Shown piece after piece: positions 25,075 through 34,360 of a stretch of 43,028 nt of DNA. How positions within the stretch are numbered: position 1 is the first letter of the stretch; every line of letters begins with the position of its first letter. The notes under the pieces are model-generated. The model was not told where the DNA came from, did no database searches, and was given only the letters and a program-made list of their open reading frames with translations. A program made the position numbers and the translations under genes. Where the stretch lies: positions 1-43,028 of the forward strand of contig CAZFVY010000057.1 in assembly GCA_964522665.1 (NCBI GenBank). Direction: 5' to 3'. This stretch comes from CAZFVY01 sp964522665. GTDB lineage: Bacteria; Verrucomicrobiota; Verrucomicrobiia; Limisphaerales; CAZFVY01.

Positions 25075-26459
25075 TGGACCTCCGGGCGTTTGAGTTCGCA
25101 GGTGAAGACCCAGTTAAGCTGCGGCGTTCCGTTCGGTCCTGGGCGTATTTCCTGTCGTGGCGGTTTGCCTTCGCTAAACAGCGGGAGGCCGTTGGCCGAG
25201 GATTTCAGCAACGTTTCGCTGTAATTGATGACGTTCAAGCCCTGATCGCCGCCGGTGACCCCTTGAACTTGGAGCGTCTTGCCATTCTGCAGGTCAACCT
25301 GATTGAGAGTCAGTTCGGACGGCAGTGATTCCGAGACCGCCTTCAGGCAATTCAACGCCGCAAAGCGCAAGCTGACCTGATCCTGAAGAATATCGATCTG
25401 CGCCTTCAACTGCATCGCGTTTGTGTAATCGCCGCTCAGGCCGGTGATTTTCGATTGAACGCTGTGCAATCGGAGGTTGAAGAACTCGACCGTGCCGAGG
25501 TAGCCGGCCACGCCGACCAGGTAGAGCGCCACTATAGCTCCCAAACCGCGCATCCAGAGCCGATCGAGAAACTGTTGCCGGTAGCGCGTCCCGAACTCGG
25601 GTGGCAGCAAATTCGAGCCGTCGCCGTCCCGGAGCGCCCGCTGGACGGTAAGGCTGGCCAACGCGGTCGCCGGCAGCGGCTCTTCGATTGCGACCTTGGC
25701 GCCCGCCCACTGGCTCAGCGGCGGTTCCCAAACTTTCGCCGTCGCCGCGTCGGCCAGGAGATGCCACTGGGGCGCGGCGGTGAGCCAGCCCTCGATTTCC
25801 CCGGCCCAGGAGGCCTTGGTGAGTTGGTCCGTCAGCGGGGCGACGCCCGCGGCGCCGTTCGGCAGATGAAGCAACGTCAGATGCTTTAACTGGCCATTCG
25901 TCCACCACCCGGCCAGGCAGAGCGTTTTGGCGGGACCCGGTTCCAGGCAAATCCAGGCGCCGTCGCGGCCGTCGGCGGCCGCGAGCAACTGCGGTAAAAG
26001 CGGCAGTTCCAGGCGGTCGGGCAGGTAGCCGCCGCCTTCCAATTGGCCGACGAATTCCTCGATTAGCGTCCGGCTGACGATCATGACGATGACCGTGCGC
26101 GAATTCTCGGTGGCTCCGGGCAGCGTCTCCGAACTCCAGACGATTTGCGCGACGGGCAGGGGAGAAAGCTTTTCGAGTTGCAACTCGATCATCGCCCGGG
26201 CCTCGGCCGGGTCGTTCGTGGGCAGTTCGACGACCCGCAGGTAAATGTGGCCAAACGGCAGCCAGGCGATATTGAGCTTGGGCTGCCAGAGCGAACGGAC
26301 GTTCTTGGCGATCAGGTTGGCGGGCAACGGATCGCTGGGCAGGCCGGCCAGTTCGGCGTTGAGCGTGATTTCGCCGCCGCCGGGGTTGAATTGCCAGAGG
26401 CGCCGGCCGTCGGGTCCGGCGTGCAACACGTTACAAGAATGCCAGCGGGTAGTTTTCAC
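25071..26459 (-). CDS. GspL-like (PilM-PilN fusion) platform protein
   Basis: A 462-residue protein combining what PilM and PilN do separately. Residues 1-290 resemble the actin-like cytoplasmic domain of GspL/PilM (ARAMIELQLEKLSPLPVAQIVW near 88-109; LELPLLPQLLAA near 151-162). A membrane helix lies at about 305-325 (GLGAIVALYLVGVAGYLG). The remainder is a periplasmic PilN-like domain with a coiled coil and SLPSELTLNQVDLQNGKTLQ-type sequence. It would connect the GspE ATPase to the periplasmic parts. It lies 27 bases after gspE and overlaps the following gene by 4 bases. Confidence 0.75.
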   Translation of the reverse strand: MKTTRWHSCNVLHAGPDGRRLWQFNPGGGEITLNAELAGLPSDPLPANLIAKNVRSLWQPKLNIAWLPFGHIYLRVVELPTNDPAEARAMIELQLEKLSPLPVAQIVWSSETLPGATENSRTVIVMIVSRTLIEEFVGQLEGGGYLPDRLELPLLPQLLAAADGRDGAWICLEPGPAKTLCLAGWWTNGQLKHLTLLHLPNGAAGVAPLTDQLTKASWAGEIEGWLTAAPQWHLLADAATAKVWEPPLSQWAGAKVAIEEPLPATALASLTVQRALRDGDGSNLLPPEFGTRYRQQFLDRLWMRGLGAIVALYLVGVAGYLGTVEFFNLRLHSVQSKITGLSGDYTNAMQLKAQIDILQDQVSLRFAALNCLKAVSESLPSELTLNQVDLQNGKTLQVQGVTGGDQGLNVINYSETLLKSSANGLPLFSEGKPPRQEIRPGPNGTPQLNWVFTCELKRPEVQ

Positions 26460-26486
26460 TCCTTGGACAGATTGCGGGGCGCGGCC

Positions 26487-28217
26487 TTACCTAGGCGTCT
26501 CAACCAGCGCGGCGAGGTGTTCCTCGGTTTGTGTGACGCGCAAGACTTCTTCGATGGTGGTCTGGCGTTTGCGGACCTTGTTCCAGCCGTCGGTGCGGAG
26601 GGTTCGCATGCCTTGTTCCATGGCTTTCTGGGCGATGGTCGAGGAGGCGGAGCGATTGAGAATCAAGGGGCGCAGAGCCTCGTTCAGCACCAGCAACTCG
26701 TAAATGCCCATGCGGCCTTGGTAGCCGAGTTGGCGGCATTGTTCGCAGCCGGCGCCGCGCCAGAACGTGGCCGTCGCGATTTCCTCTTCGGGATAACTGA
26801 TTTTGCGCAGGTAATCGGGTTCCACTTTTTGCTCGATCAAGCAATGCGGGCAGATCGTGCGCACCAGGCGTTGGGCCATGACGGCTTCGACGGAGGAGGC
26901 GACGAGGAACGGCTCGATCCCCATGTCGATCAAGCGGGTGAAGGCGCTCGGCGCGTCGTTCGTGTGCAAGGTGCTGAAAACCAAGTGACCGGTCAGCGCC
27001 GCGCGGATCGCGATCTCGGCCGTCTCCAGGTCGCGGATTTCCCCGACCATGATCACGTTCGGGTCCTGCCGCAGAATATGCCGCAAGCCCATCGCGAAGG
27101 TCAGGCCGATGTCCGAGCGGACGGCGATCTGATTGATGCCCTTGAGTTCGTATTCGACTGGTTCCTCGATCGTGATGATGCGCTTATGCACCGAGTTGAT
27201 CGTGCTCAGAAAGGCGTAAAGCGAGGTCGATTTGCCCGAGCCGGTCGGACCGGTCACCAGGAGGATGCCGTGCGGTTTGACGATGATTTCGCGCAACGCC
27301 AGTTCGTCCTTCGGCGCGAACCCGAGCTTGTCGAGGCTCAAAAAGATTTTTCCGCGGGTCAACAAGCGGAGCGAGACGCTTTCGCCATAGACCGTCGGCA
27401 CGGTGGAGACGCGGATGTCGATTTCCTCGCCCTTGATGCGCACATTGATGCGTCCGTCCTGGGGCAGCCGTTTTTCGGCGATGTTCATCCCGGACATGAC
27501 CTTGATGCGCGAGATCAACGCCGCCTGATAGCGCTTCAACTGCGGCGGCATCGGCGTTTGATGGAGGATGCCGTCAATGCGGTAACGGATGCGCAACTCG
27601 TCTTCCGCCGGTTCAAAATGAATGTCGGTCGCGCGGTCCTTGAACGCTTCCCAGATGATCTGGTTGACGAACTTGATGACGCTGGCCTCCTGATCGCCCT
27701 CGGTGATCTCCTTGTCCTCGCCCACGAGCAGTTCCAGCGGCTCGTCCTTCTCCAATTCCTCGAGGGTCTCGGCGCCGACGCCGTAATACTTCTTGAGGGC
27801 TTTTTCGATTTCGACCTTGGGCGCCAGCGCGAACTGAACCGGGCACTGGGCGTCGAATTGCACGGCGTTCAGCATCGCGGTGTCGAAGGGATTGCTGACG
27901 GCGACTTGGAGCGTCTCGTTCTCGAGGCGAGTCGGGAGGACGTTAAACTGAAAGGCGACCTTCGTGGAAATCCGGTCACGGGCTTCGTTGGCCACGGTGA
28001 CCCGCGGCAAATCGAGGAACGGCCAGCCGAGCGCGGCGGCCAGTTGCTGCATGAAAAGCTCCTCGGAAAGCCCGCGCTCGCGGCTGCAAAACGCCAAGAG
28101 CGGCTCCTGGGAGCCGTTCTCGACCGCGACGCGCCACGCCTTGGCCCACTCATCAAACTGGCCGGGCGTGGTTTGCGCCGCCTGGGCGACGAAGTTCTTT
28201 ATCGATACAAAAGCCAT
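26487..28217 (-). CDS. gspE: GspE/PilB-type secretion or pilus ATPase
   Basis: The cytoplasmic hexameric ATPase that powers pseudopilus or pilus extension, 576 residues. An N-terminal MshEN-like domain (about 40-150) precedes the core. Motifs are Walker A GPTGSGKST (323-331), the Asp box ITIEEPVEYE (348-357), Walker B VIMVGEIRDLETA (388-400) and the His box HLVFSTLHTNDA (411-422). A four-cysteine zinc site is complete: C456, C459, C491 and C494. This set marks an assembly ATPase, not a PilT-like retraction motor. It is the first gene of the operon. ATG 28217 is the start; no strong ribosome binding site is seen. Confidence 0.93.
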   Translation of the reverse strand: MAFVSIKNFVAQAAQTTPGQFDEWAKAWRVAVENGSQEPLLAFCSRERGLSEELFMQQLAAALGWPFLDLPRVTVANEARDRISTKVAFQFNVLPTRLENETLQVAVSNPFDTAMLNAVQFDAQCPVQFALAPKVEIEKALKKYYGVGAETLEELEKDEPLELLVGEDKEITEGDQEASVIKFVNQIIWEAFKDRATDIHFEPAEDELRIRYRIDGILHQTPMPPQLKRYQAALISRIKVMSGMNIAEKRLPQDGRINVRIKGEEIDIRVSTVPTVYGESVSLRLLTRGKIFLSLDKLGFAPKDELALREIIVKPHGILLVTGPTGSGKSTSLYAFLSTINSVHKRIITIEEPVEYELKGINQIAVRSDIGLTFAMGLRHILRQDPNVIMVGEIRDLETAEIAIRAALTGHLVFSTLHTNDAPSAFTRLIDMGIEPFLVASSVEAVMAQRLVRTICPHCLIEQKVEPDYLRKISYPEEEIATATFWRGAGCEQCRQLGYQGRMGIYELLVLNEALRPLILNRSASSTIAQKAMEQGMRTLRTDGWNKVRKRQTTIEEVLRVTQTEEHLAALVETPR

Positions 28218-28758
28218 TACAATTCGTTCACTGTCTTTCCTGCATTACAACCGAAAGCCGAGAAAGTTGCGGCGAAAACCGACCGCGCCGCCGGCCCGGC
28301 GCGAAACGGGCCACTCCGCCACCGCGAAATTCCGTGCTTTCCCCGCCCGCCGCTCCTGGCTCGATCATGATCCCAGCACGTCCCGGCAAGTCGGTCGAAA
28401 TTCAAGCCCGCGCGTTCTACCGAAACGAGCCGCGAAAAGCTACAAAAGCTTTCCAAACCGACGCTTGCGCCTATGATGCTCTTTTGATCACGTACATCCG
28501 CCATCGCAAAGAGAGTCCCCAACGGGATTCGGTGTAGTTAGGGATGATTCTCCTACTCTGGATGAAAGGGAGATGGGAAATGAGAGGCGGCAAGCGTGGG
28601 GCGCCAGGTAACAATTGCAGAACGGTGAGAGGAGGCAACGCCTCGTTGGGCCGCGCCGCGTCGTCAGTCGGGAATGGATACCACTGGTCAAATTGGCGTC
28701 CCGGCGTCCGAGCCGTCCGCTTGCCGAACATTTGATTGATTTGCCCGAGGTGAAGAGA
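28218..28758. other. 541-bp gene-free divergent region
   Basis: It holds the promoters of gspE (minus) and nnrS (plus). Two copies of CATTACAA (28215-28222 and about 28243-28250) precede gspE. Short open frames here have no convincing protein character. GAGGC-AAC-GCCTC near 28632 is a small palindrome. I see no FNR/NnrR-type TTGAT-N4-ATCAA site and no RNA gene. Confidence 0.4.
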
Positions 28759-29961
28759 ATGGTGGTGCCTTTGAGCCGACGAATTTCTGCCCGCGACCTT
28801 TTTGAAGAGCCATTTCGGTTATTCTTTCCGGCGGCGGTTTTGGTGGGGTTCCTTGGGGTGATGCTTTGGCCAATGTACTTCGCGGGGCTGTATCCAAATT
28901 ATCCCGGAATCAGCCACGCCCGGTTGATGGCGCACGGATTCTTTGGGGGATTCATTCTTGGTTTCCTGGGAACGGCGTTGCCGCGGATGCTCTCGGTACC
29001 GCATTTCTCGAGGCACGAAATTGGGGTTTTCCTCGGATTGTATGCGGTGATGGTGACCGCGCATCTCGCGGGACGAAATGTGCTCGGCGATGGGTTTCTT
29101 CTTTGTTTGCTGATCGCGTTCACGTGGCGGGCGGGTATTCGGTTTGCGCGGCGCAACGACTTGCCACCGCCTGGATTTGTTCTTCTGCCGTTGGCGTTTG
29201 GTTGCGCCGCGGCGGGCGCCATTCTTTCGCTCGTTGGCATCGATCCGGAGGCGTCAGCGCCGTGGATGACTTTGCAACGGTTGCTGTTGTATCAGGGATT
29301 TGTGTTGCTGCCGATTTTGGGAGTGGGAGCGTTCATCTTGCCGCGGTTTTTTGGCGCCGCGAGCCGGCACGAATTCCCCGAATCGACTTCGCCGCCGCCC
29401 GGTTGGTGGCGCCGTGCGTCGCTGGCGGCCGGCGCCGGGGGCGTAATCCTTTTTTCCTTCGGCGTCGAGGCCTTCGGTGGGGTGCGGGCGGGGCCGGCGA
29501 TTCGCTTGGTCACGACGGCGGCGTATCTGTTGCGCGAGGTTCCGCTTTTTCAAGCGGGGGTGAAGTCTGGCAGCTTGTACCGGGCATTGCGGATCGCGTT
29601 TTGGGCGCTGCTCTCAGGGCTGGCGGGTATAGCGGTATTTCCGGGTTTCCGCGTCGCGTTATTGCATCTGACGCTGGTGGGAGGCTTGGGCGTCATCACG
29701 TTGACCGTCGCCACTCGGGTGGTGTTTGGTCACAGCGGACATCAAGCGCTGCTGGCGGCGCGGAATCGATGGTTCTTCGTCGCCATCGGTCTCATGCTGT
29801 TTGGGATGACGACGCGGATCACGGGCGATTTCTTGCCCAGGATTCAGGCGTCCCACTACGTGTACGGGGCGTTGATGTGGGTCGCCGGCTTGGCGCTATG
29901 GGCGTGGTACGTCTTGCCGAAGATCGCATTAACCGAGTCGCCCGCGGCCATCGACACATAG
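28759..29961 (+). CDS. nnrS: NnrS family membrane protein
   Basis: A polytopic inner-membrane protein of 400 residues with about 12 helices, of the NnrS family. Family members are heme- and copper-containing proteins linked to nitric oxide stress and denitrification. Visible marks are LFEEPFRLFFPAAVLVGFLG at the N-terminus, the His-containing HARLMAHGFFGGFILGFLGTALPR near residues 45-70, and TRVVFGHSGHQ near residues 320-335, equivalent to the conserved TRxxxGHxG motif. The open frame extends upstream to 28615, but the extra 48 residues look noncoding; ATG 28759 follows GAGGTGAAGAG and starts right before the conserved region. No NO reductase or nitrite reductase lies nearby, so a detoxification role is inferred. 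Confidence 0.87.
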   Translation: MVVPLSRRISARDLFEEPFRLFFPAAVLVGFLGVMLWPMYFAGLYPNYPGISHARLMAHGFFGGFILGFLGTALPRMLSVPHFSRHEIGVFLGLYAVMVTAHLAGRNVLGDGFLLCLLIAFTWRAGIRFARRNDLPPPGFVLLPLAFGCAAAGAILSLVGIDPEASAPWMTLQRLLLYQGFVLLPILGVGAFILPRFFGAASRHEFPESTSPPPGWWRRASLAAGAGGVILFSFGVEAFGGVRAGPAIRLVTTAAYLLREVPLFQAGVKSGSLYRALRIAFWALLSGLAGIAVFPGFRVALLHLTLVGGLGVITLTVATRVVFGHSGHQALLAARNRWFFVAIGLMLFGMTTRITGDFLPRIQASHYVYGALMWVAGLALWAWYVLPKIALTESPAAIDT

Positions 29962-30168
29962 GTCCAAAACTCAGCGGCGATCACGGCACATTTTGCCCGG
30001 CGACCGACGCGCGAAGAGCCGCACGCGTGTCCGACCTTGCTGCTTGGTTGAATTCAAGCGCGGTCTGGCGACAATTTTGACCAAGGTTTGGGCAATAAAA
30101 GTTCTGAATTCGTTGCAAACGATAGGTTGCTACTGGCGGAGACTCGACTACACTCGGGGGGAGAACCA

Positions 30169-30207
30169 ATGAATAAACGCAACCAGAAATCGGCAGGTTG
30201 GGAATGA
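30169..30207 (+). CDS. 12-codon upstream ORF before the desaturase
   Basis: ATG at 30169 is preceded by CGGGGGGAG with five bases of spacing, the best ribosome binding site of this neighbourhood. It encodes MNKRNQKSAGWE and stops at TGA 30205-30207, overlapping the two desaturase ATG codons (ATGATG, 30204-30209). This is the arrangement of a translationally coupled leader peptide. No attenuator hairpin is obvious. Its expression is an inference. Confidence 0.35.
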   Translation: MNKRNQKSAGWE

Positions 30208-31265
30208 TGAACCAGGCAAAGTCAAGTGGGGAGAACACCCCTTCGGGCGTCGCCGCGTGGAGGGAGATCGTGGCCAAATATCAGAGGTCCTCGACCTGGC
30301 GGGCCGTGTGGCAAATCGTCAACACGCTGGTCCCGTACGGTTTTCTTTGGTATCTGATGTATCTCAGTTTGTCGGTGTCGTGGTGGTTGACGCTGCCGCT
30401 GGCGGCGCTGGCCGGAGCCTTTCTGGTACGGGTTTTCATTATTTTTCACGACTGCGGTCATGGCTCGTATTTCCGGTCGCCGGCCGCCAATGACGCCGTC
30501 GGGTTTGTCGCGGGAATGCTGACGTTCACGCCCTATTATCATTGGCGTTGGGAGCACGCGATTCACCACGCCAGCGCGGGCGATTTGGACCGGCGCGGCG
30601 TCGGCGACGTCTGGACCTTGACGGTGCAAGAGTATTTGGAATCTTCGCGGTGGCGGAAGTTCGCGTATCGGCTGGCGCGCAACCCGATCGTCCTGTTTGT
30701 CATCGCGCCGCTCTTCTTATTCCTGATCCGGCAGAGAATCCCTTCACTCAAAGCCAATCGGCGGGAGCGTCACTCGGTTTACGCGATGAATTTGGCCCTG
30801 CTTGGGATGGCCGTAATACTGAGCCGCATTTTTGGCTTGAAGGCGTATCTGCTCATCCAGTTGGTATCGATGATGGTCGCCGGAAGCGCCGGCGTATGGC
30901 TTTTTTATGTCCAACATCAATTTGAAGGCGTTTATTGGGAGCGAGGGGATGATTGGAGCTTCACGGCCGCGGCGCTGCAAGGCAGCTCGTTTTACAAACT
31001 GCCCCGTATTTTGCAGTGGTTTTCGGGAAACATCGGGTTCCATCACATTCACCATTTGAGTCCGCGGATTCCCAATTACCACCTCGAGAAATGCCATGAC
31101 GCCGAACCGCTTTTTCAAAAGGTCCCGGCCATTACCCTCCTGGCGAGTTTAAAATCGTTCACCTTCCGCCTCTGGGATGAAGAACGAAAAATGTTGGTGG
31201 GCTACCGCCACCTTCGGACGCTCCGCGATCAGGCGCGTCAAGCCCGCCAAAGCTCGGGAGTTTGA
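30204..31265 (+). CDS. membrane fatty acid desaturase
   Basis: A di-iron, membrane-bound acyl-lipid desaturase of 353 residues. All three histidine boxes are present: HDCGH (82-86), HAIHH (118-122) and HHIHH (280-284, in GNIGFHHIHHLSPRIPNYHL). Several hydrophobic segments lie between them (about 40-80, 98-112, 163-178, 195-240). The third box followed by LSPRIPNYHL is typical of the omega-6/delta-12-like group; the exact position of the double bond it makes cannot be told. A frame-open TTG at 30198 is less likely than ATG 30204 or 30207, which overlap the stop of a tiny upstream ORF with a strong ribosome binding site. Desaturases are often cold-induced; no such element is visible. The gap 29962-30168 shows nothing else. 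Confidence 0.9.
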   Translation: MMNQAKSSGENTPSGVAAWREIVAKYQRSSTWRAVWQIVNTLVPYGFLWYLMYLSLSVSWWLTLPLAALAGAFLVRVFIIFHDCGHGSYFRSPAANDAVGFVAGMLTFTPYYHWRWEHAIHHASAGDLDRRGVGDVWTLTVQEYLESSRWRKFAYRLARNPIVLFVIAPLFLFLIRQRIPSLKANRRERHSVYAMNLALLGMAVILSRIFGLKAYLLIQLVSMMVAGSAGVWLFYVQHQFEGVYWERGDDWSFTAAALQGSSFYKLPRILQWFSGNIGFHHIHHLSPRIPNYHLEKCHDAEPLFQKVPAITLLASLKSFTFRLWDEERKMLVGYRHLRTLRDQARQARQSSGV

Positions 31266-31385
31266 CGAGACCGTTGGTCGATCAGCGGCGAAATCGCTGC
31301 TCCGCGACCTCGCCCGAAGCGGGCCGACTCCGGCTCGCGCCCGGATCGATTTTCCCGCGGCGTCTGTAAACCGAAGAACCGCCGC

Positions 31386-33161
31386 TCAGAGGATCTGCTC
31401 CCAGCTCGATTTATCCGTCAGCAGGAGTTCTCGCAACAGCCGGACCGGCGGCATGCCGTGTTCAAGGAACGCGTCGTGGAATCGTTTCAGGCTGAACGCC
31501 GCGCCCTCTTGTCGTCGGTAATCCTCGCGGAGTTTCAGGATTTGCAGTTTCCCGACCGTGTAGAAGAGGTAACCCGGATCAAAGGTGCCCCGCATCGCTT
31601 CATCGTGGGCCGGTTTGGCTTCGTAGTAGCAATTGTCCTGAAAGAAACGCGTGGCGGCCTCGACGTCCATGCCTTCGCAATGGGTTTTGATCGAGACGCA
31701 CAAGCGGCAGAGGCGCAGCAGGGCTTCGTCGAGTTGCGCCAGGCGGTATTTGGCGGCCTGGACGGACGGCTCCGGCTTGCCGCCCACGAATTTCTCCGCC
31801 CCGTAGCCTTCCTCCATCATCATTTGTTCCGTGTAATGCGCCCAGCCTTCGATGAACGCGTAACTGCCAAAAATCTTCTCGATCTTGGTCGCCGGTGACG
31901 CCTGCAGGTGCAGGAATTGCGTGTAGTGGCCGGGGTAGGCTTCGTGAATCGAGACCGCATCGGTCGTGTAATAATTGAACGCCGTAAGCCACTCCTCCTT
32001 CTGCTGGGCGGGCCACTCCGGCTCGGTGGGCGTCACATAGTAGTAGGCCTCGGTGGCTTTCTTTTCAAACGGCCCGGGGCTGTCCATTGAGGCGAAACTG
32101 GTGGCGCGCTCGTATTGCGGGGTCGGCTCGACTTTGGCGCGCACGGACGAAGGGAGGGTAACGATGTGGTGGTCCACGAGGAACTGGCGGATTAACTCGA
32201 GATGTTTGCTGACGTCGGTGATCAAACCGTCGGCGGTGGGGTGATCCTTTTGAATCGCCTTGAACACTTCGACCGCGGGATGATTGGGATCGATCTTGCG
32301 GGCGGTCTCCGCGAACAACTCCTGCGCGCGGCGCAATTCCGTGGTCCCGATCTCCAAGACTCGTTCCGGCGTGAGCGAGATCAATTCCTGTTCGCGGAGC
32401 ATCTTTTGGAATTTATCGCGGCCGAGGGCATAGGGGGCGTTGGCTTTCGGGAGTTTTTCCGTTTCCAGGTATTTCGCGTAATCGCGCAGTTCCATGATCG
32501 CCCGGTCATTGACGGCGGTGAAGGTCGCCATCAGGGAAGGGTCCTTAAGGTCTTTGGTTACCGCGGTGACGAGGTCTTTCGCGAGGAAATCGGCGGAGCC
32601 TTTGGTGACTTCGATCGCGGTCTCCACGTAGGGCTTGGGCAGCACGTCGGCGAGGTTTGCCCGCGCGGCGGCCATCAGGCGCGGCGTTTCGCCGAGAATC
32701 ACCACGATCGAGCGGACTCGGGAATCGAACGGCGCGAAGTCCCGCTTGAGATAAGTGTTAACATCCAGCGCGCCGCCGTAGGTCATCGGGTTGAGCGTGT
32801 AGCTGGCCAGGTCTTCGAAGCGGAAGAGTTCACCCTGCAGACCCGCCAGCAGGATGCGATAGTCATAGGACGCCGTGGAGCTGAGCGACGCGCGATTGAG
32901 CGCTTGCAGGCGCCGAATGTCGCCTTTCAACCGTTGGCGTTCCGCCTCGACCGAGGCAGCGCTGAAATCCGGCGCTTTGCCATCGTATTCGTGCAGCCCG
33001 AGCGAAACCGCGAGCAGCGGGCGCCACGCGAGGTAACCATTGAGAGCCTCGTCCGCCACGCGGTTGAATTGGGCGTCGCCCGCGCTGACTTGTTCCGAGG
33101 CCATTCGTGGTCCGGCGCACCCGGCGATGCCGAGAGCGATGATGAGAAACCAGTATTTCAT
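31386..33161 (-). CDS. DUF885 lipoprotein, putative zinc metallopeptidase
   Basis: A 591-residue DUF885 protein. The N-terminus is a lipoprotein signal with lipobox LGIAGC, so Cys15 would be acylated and the protein tethered to a membrane. The DUF885 core has HEAYPGH (406-412; an HExxxGH zinc-type motif) and EGWAHYTEQ (438-446) with a likely third ligand, features shared with the gluzincin-like M32/DUF885 group. Peptidase activity is inferred from these motifs. Its start overlaps the stop of the Gfo/Idh/MocA gene by 4 bases (ATGA), so it is translationally coupled to it. The convergent desaturase ends 120 bases away. Confidence 0.9.
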   Translation of the reverse strand: MKYWFLIIALGIAGCAGPRMASEQVSAGDAQFNRVADEALNGYLAWRPLLAVSLGLHEYDGKAPDFSAASVEAERQRLKGDIRRLQALNRASLSSTASYDYRILLAGLQGELFRFEDLASYTLNPMTYGGALDVNTYLKRDFAPFDSRVRSIVVILGETPRLMAAARANLADVLPKPYVETAIEVTKGSADFLAKDLVTAVTKDLKDPSLMATFTAVNDRAIMELRDYAKYLETEKLPKANAPYALGRDKFQKMLREQELISLTPERVLEIGTTELRRAQELFAETARKIDPNHPAVEVFKAIQKDHPTADGLITDVSKHLELIRQFLVDHHIVTLPSSVRAKVEPTPQYERATSFASMDSPGPFEKKATEAYYYVTPTEPEWPAQQKEEWLTAFNYYTTDAVSIHEAYPGHYTQFLHLQASPATKIEKIFGSYAFIEGWAHYTEQMMMEEGYGAEKFVGGKPEPSVQAAKYRLAQLDEALLRLCRLCVSIKTHCEGMDVEAATRFFQDNCYYEAKPAHDEAMRGTFDPGYLFYTVGKLQILKLREDYRRQEGAAFSLKRFHDAFLEHGMPPVRLLRELLLTDKSSWEQIL

Positions 33162-34198
33162 TGTTCGCCGCCGTTCTGTTTTAGGATGTCGCTGATCTTT
33201 ACGGGAACGCCGCCCAGCCGCTTGCTTTCATCGGCCGCTTCCATGAAGGCGTAAATTTCAAGCGTTTCGCGCGCGGAGACGGGCGCCACGCCGGTCTGAA
33301 AGAACTTTATGATTTCCCGCACCAACGGTTCGTAATCCCCGCCGCTCTTTTGTTCCGCGACCGCTTTGGTTCCAAAGACGATGACCTTGTCCGGGGCGCT
33401 GGCGTGACGCAGTCCGCGAAAGGTTCCGACGCGCCCGCCCGACCAAACGCCGGTCACTTCATCGGTATCTGGCGTGGCGACGCGGACGACCGTTTCACAG
33501 CCGGTCCCCATGATTGTGAAAAGCGCTTCGGTTGTGTGAATCCCGTACCAAAACAAGTCGGGATGGTGCGGCTCGAGTTCGCTCGGCCCATAAGAAATGG
33601 CGCCGCGAATATCGCCGACCTTCGTGTTTTTCAATTCCACGAGGCTATCATAATAGCGGTACGAGGAGGAACTGAAGCAGGGGACGTGGTGCTCTTTTGC
33701 GAGACGGAAAAGCGTGATGGCATCCCGCAGCGTGCCCGCGACCGGTTTATCAACAAAGATCGGTTTTCCGGCGAGAATCACCGGGCGCGCCTGTTCCAGG
33801 TGGGGCCGGCCATCCACGCTTTCGAGCAAAACGGCATCCACCTGACCGCACAATTCCTCGATGCTGGGGACGATCTTGACGCCGTATTTCTCCGCCAATT
33901 CCTTCGTAAAACCATCGACGCGCGTGCGGCTGGATTCGATGTCCGGGCTGCCCCCCTTGAAGGCCGCGACCACCTTGCCTCCGGGGACGTGGCCCTTGGC
34001 GGTTTCGTCATTGAGCAGCTTGGTAAACGCGGTGACGTGGGAGGTGTCGAGGCCGATCAAGCCAATCCGCAGATCCGCGGCGTGCGCGAACCCCGCGAGC
34101 AGGAACCATCCGGCGCACGTTGGGAGCAGCAAGCTCTGGCGGAGCTTCGAAAGGGGGCCGACGCGAGCGGGCGTCGTTTCAACGGTGGCTCTATGCAT
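33158..34198 (-). CDS. exported Gfo/Idh/MocA-type oxidoreductase
   Basis: An NAD(P)-dependent sugar or inositol oxidoreductase-like protein of 346 residues (from ATG 34198). A signal peptide (about 1-38, ending GFAHAAD) precedes the Rossmann fold. LRIGLIGLDTSHV (about 39-51) takes the place of the usual GxGxxG; the third glycine is replaced, and TSH follows, so nucleotide binding may be altered. GKPIFVDKPVAGTL (about 146-159) contains the family EKP-like motif in the form DKP, which supplies the catalytic-region lysine. The open frame extends to 34306, but the extra residues are Arg/Ala-rich and precede the signal peptide. It is coupled to the DUF885 gene downstream and follows the glycosidase-like gene by 162 bases. 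Confidence 0.82.
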   Translation of the reverse strand: MHRATVETTPARVGPLSKLRQSLLLPTCAGWFLLAGFAHAADLRIGLIGLDTSHVTAFTKLLNDETAKGHVPGGKVVAAFKGGSPDIESSRTRVDGFTKELAEKYGVKIVPSIEELCGQVDAVLLESVDGRPHLEQARPVILAGKPIFVDKPVAGTLRDAITLFRLAKEHHVPCFSSSSYRYYDSLVELKNTKVGDIRGAISYGPSELEPHHPDLFWYGIHTTEALFTIMGTGCETVVRVATPDTDEVTGVWSGGRVGTFRGLRHASAPDKVIVFGTKAVAEQKSGGDYEPLVREIIKFFQTGVAPVSARETLEIYAFMEAADESKRLGGVPVKISDILKQNGGEQ

Positions 34199-34360
34199 CA
34201 ATCGAGACGATATTTTCCCGGGCGCGAAAATCAAAGGGTAAAATTCGGCGGAGCGCCGAGCGATCGGCGCCGCTCGGGCGACGGCGAAACCGATTGCCGA
34301 AACCACGGCGCCGTCCAGGCGCTCGCGTAGTCGCCTCTCGCGGGACGCGCGGCAAGCCCG

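Noticed and set aside
26145..28370. A 741-codon open frame opposite gspE and gspL
   Set aside because: Antisense shadow: composition rich in Asp, Arg, Gly and His without motifs, while the other strand has all ATPase motifs.
28217..28522. A 101-codon minus-strand frame ending at the gspE start
   Set aside because: No recognisable motif, no ribosome binding site, Arg/Ser/Gly-rich composition; treated as noncoding.
28615..28758. Upstream extension of the NnrS frame
   Set aside because: The 48 extra residues are Arg-rich and unlike the family, which begins near VVPLSRRISARDLFEEPFRLFF; ATG 28759 has a ribosome binding site.
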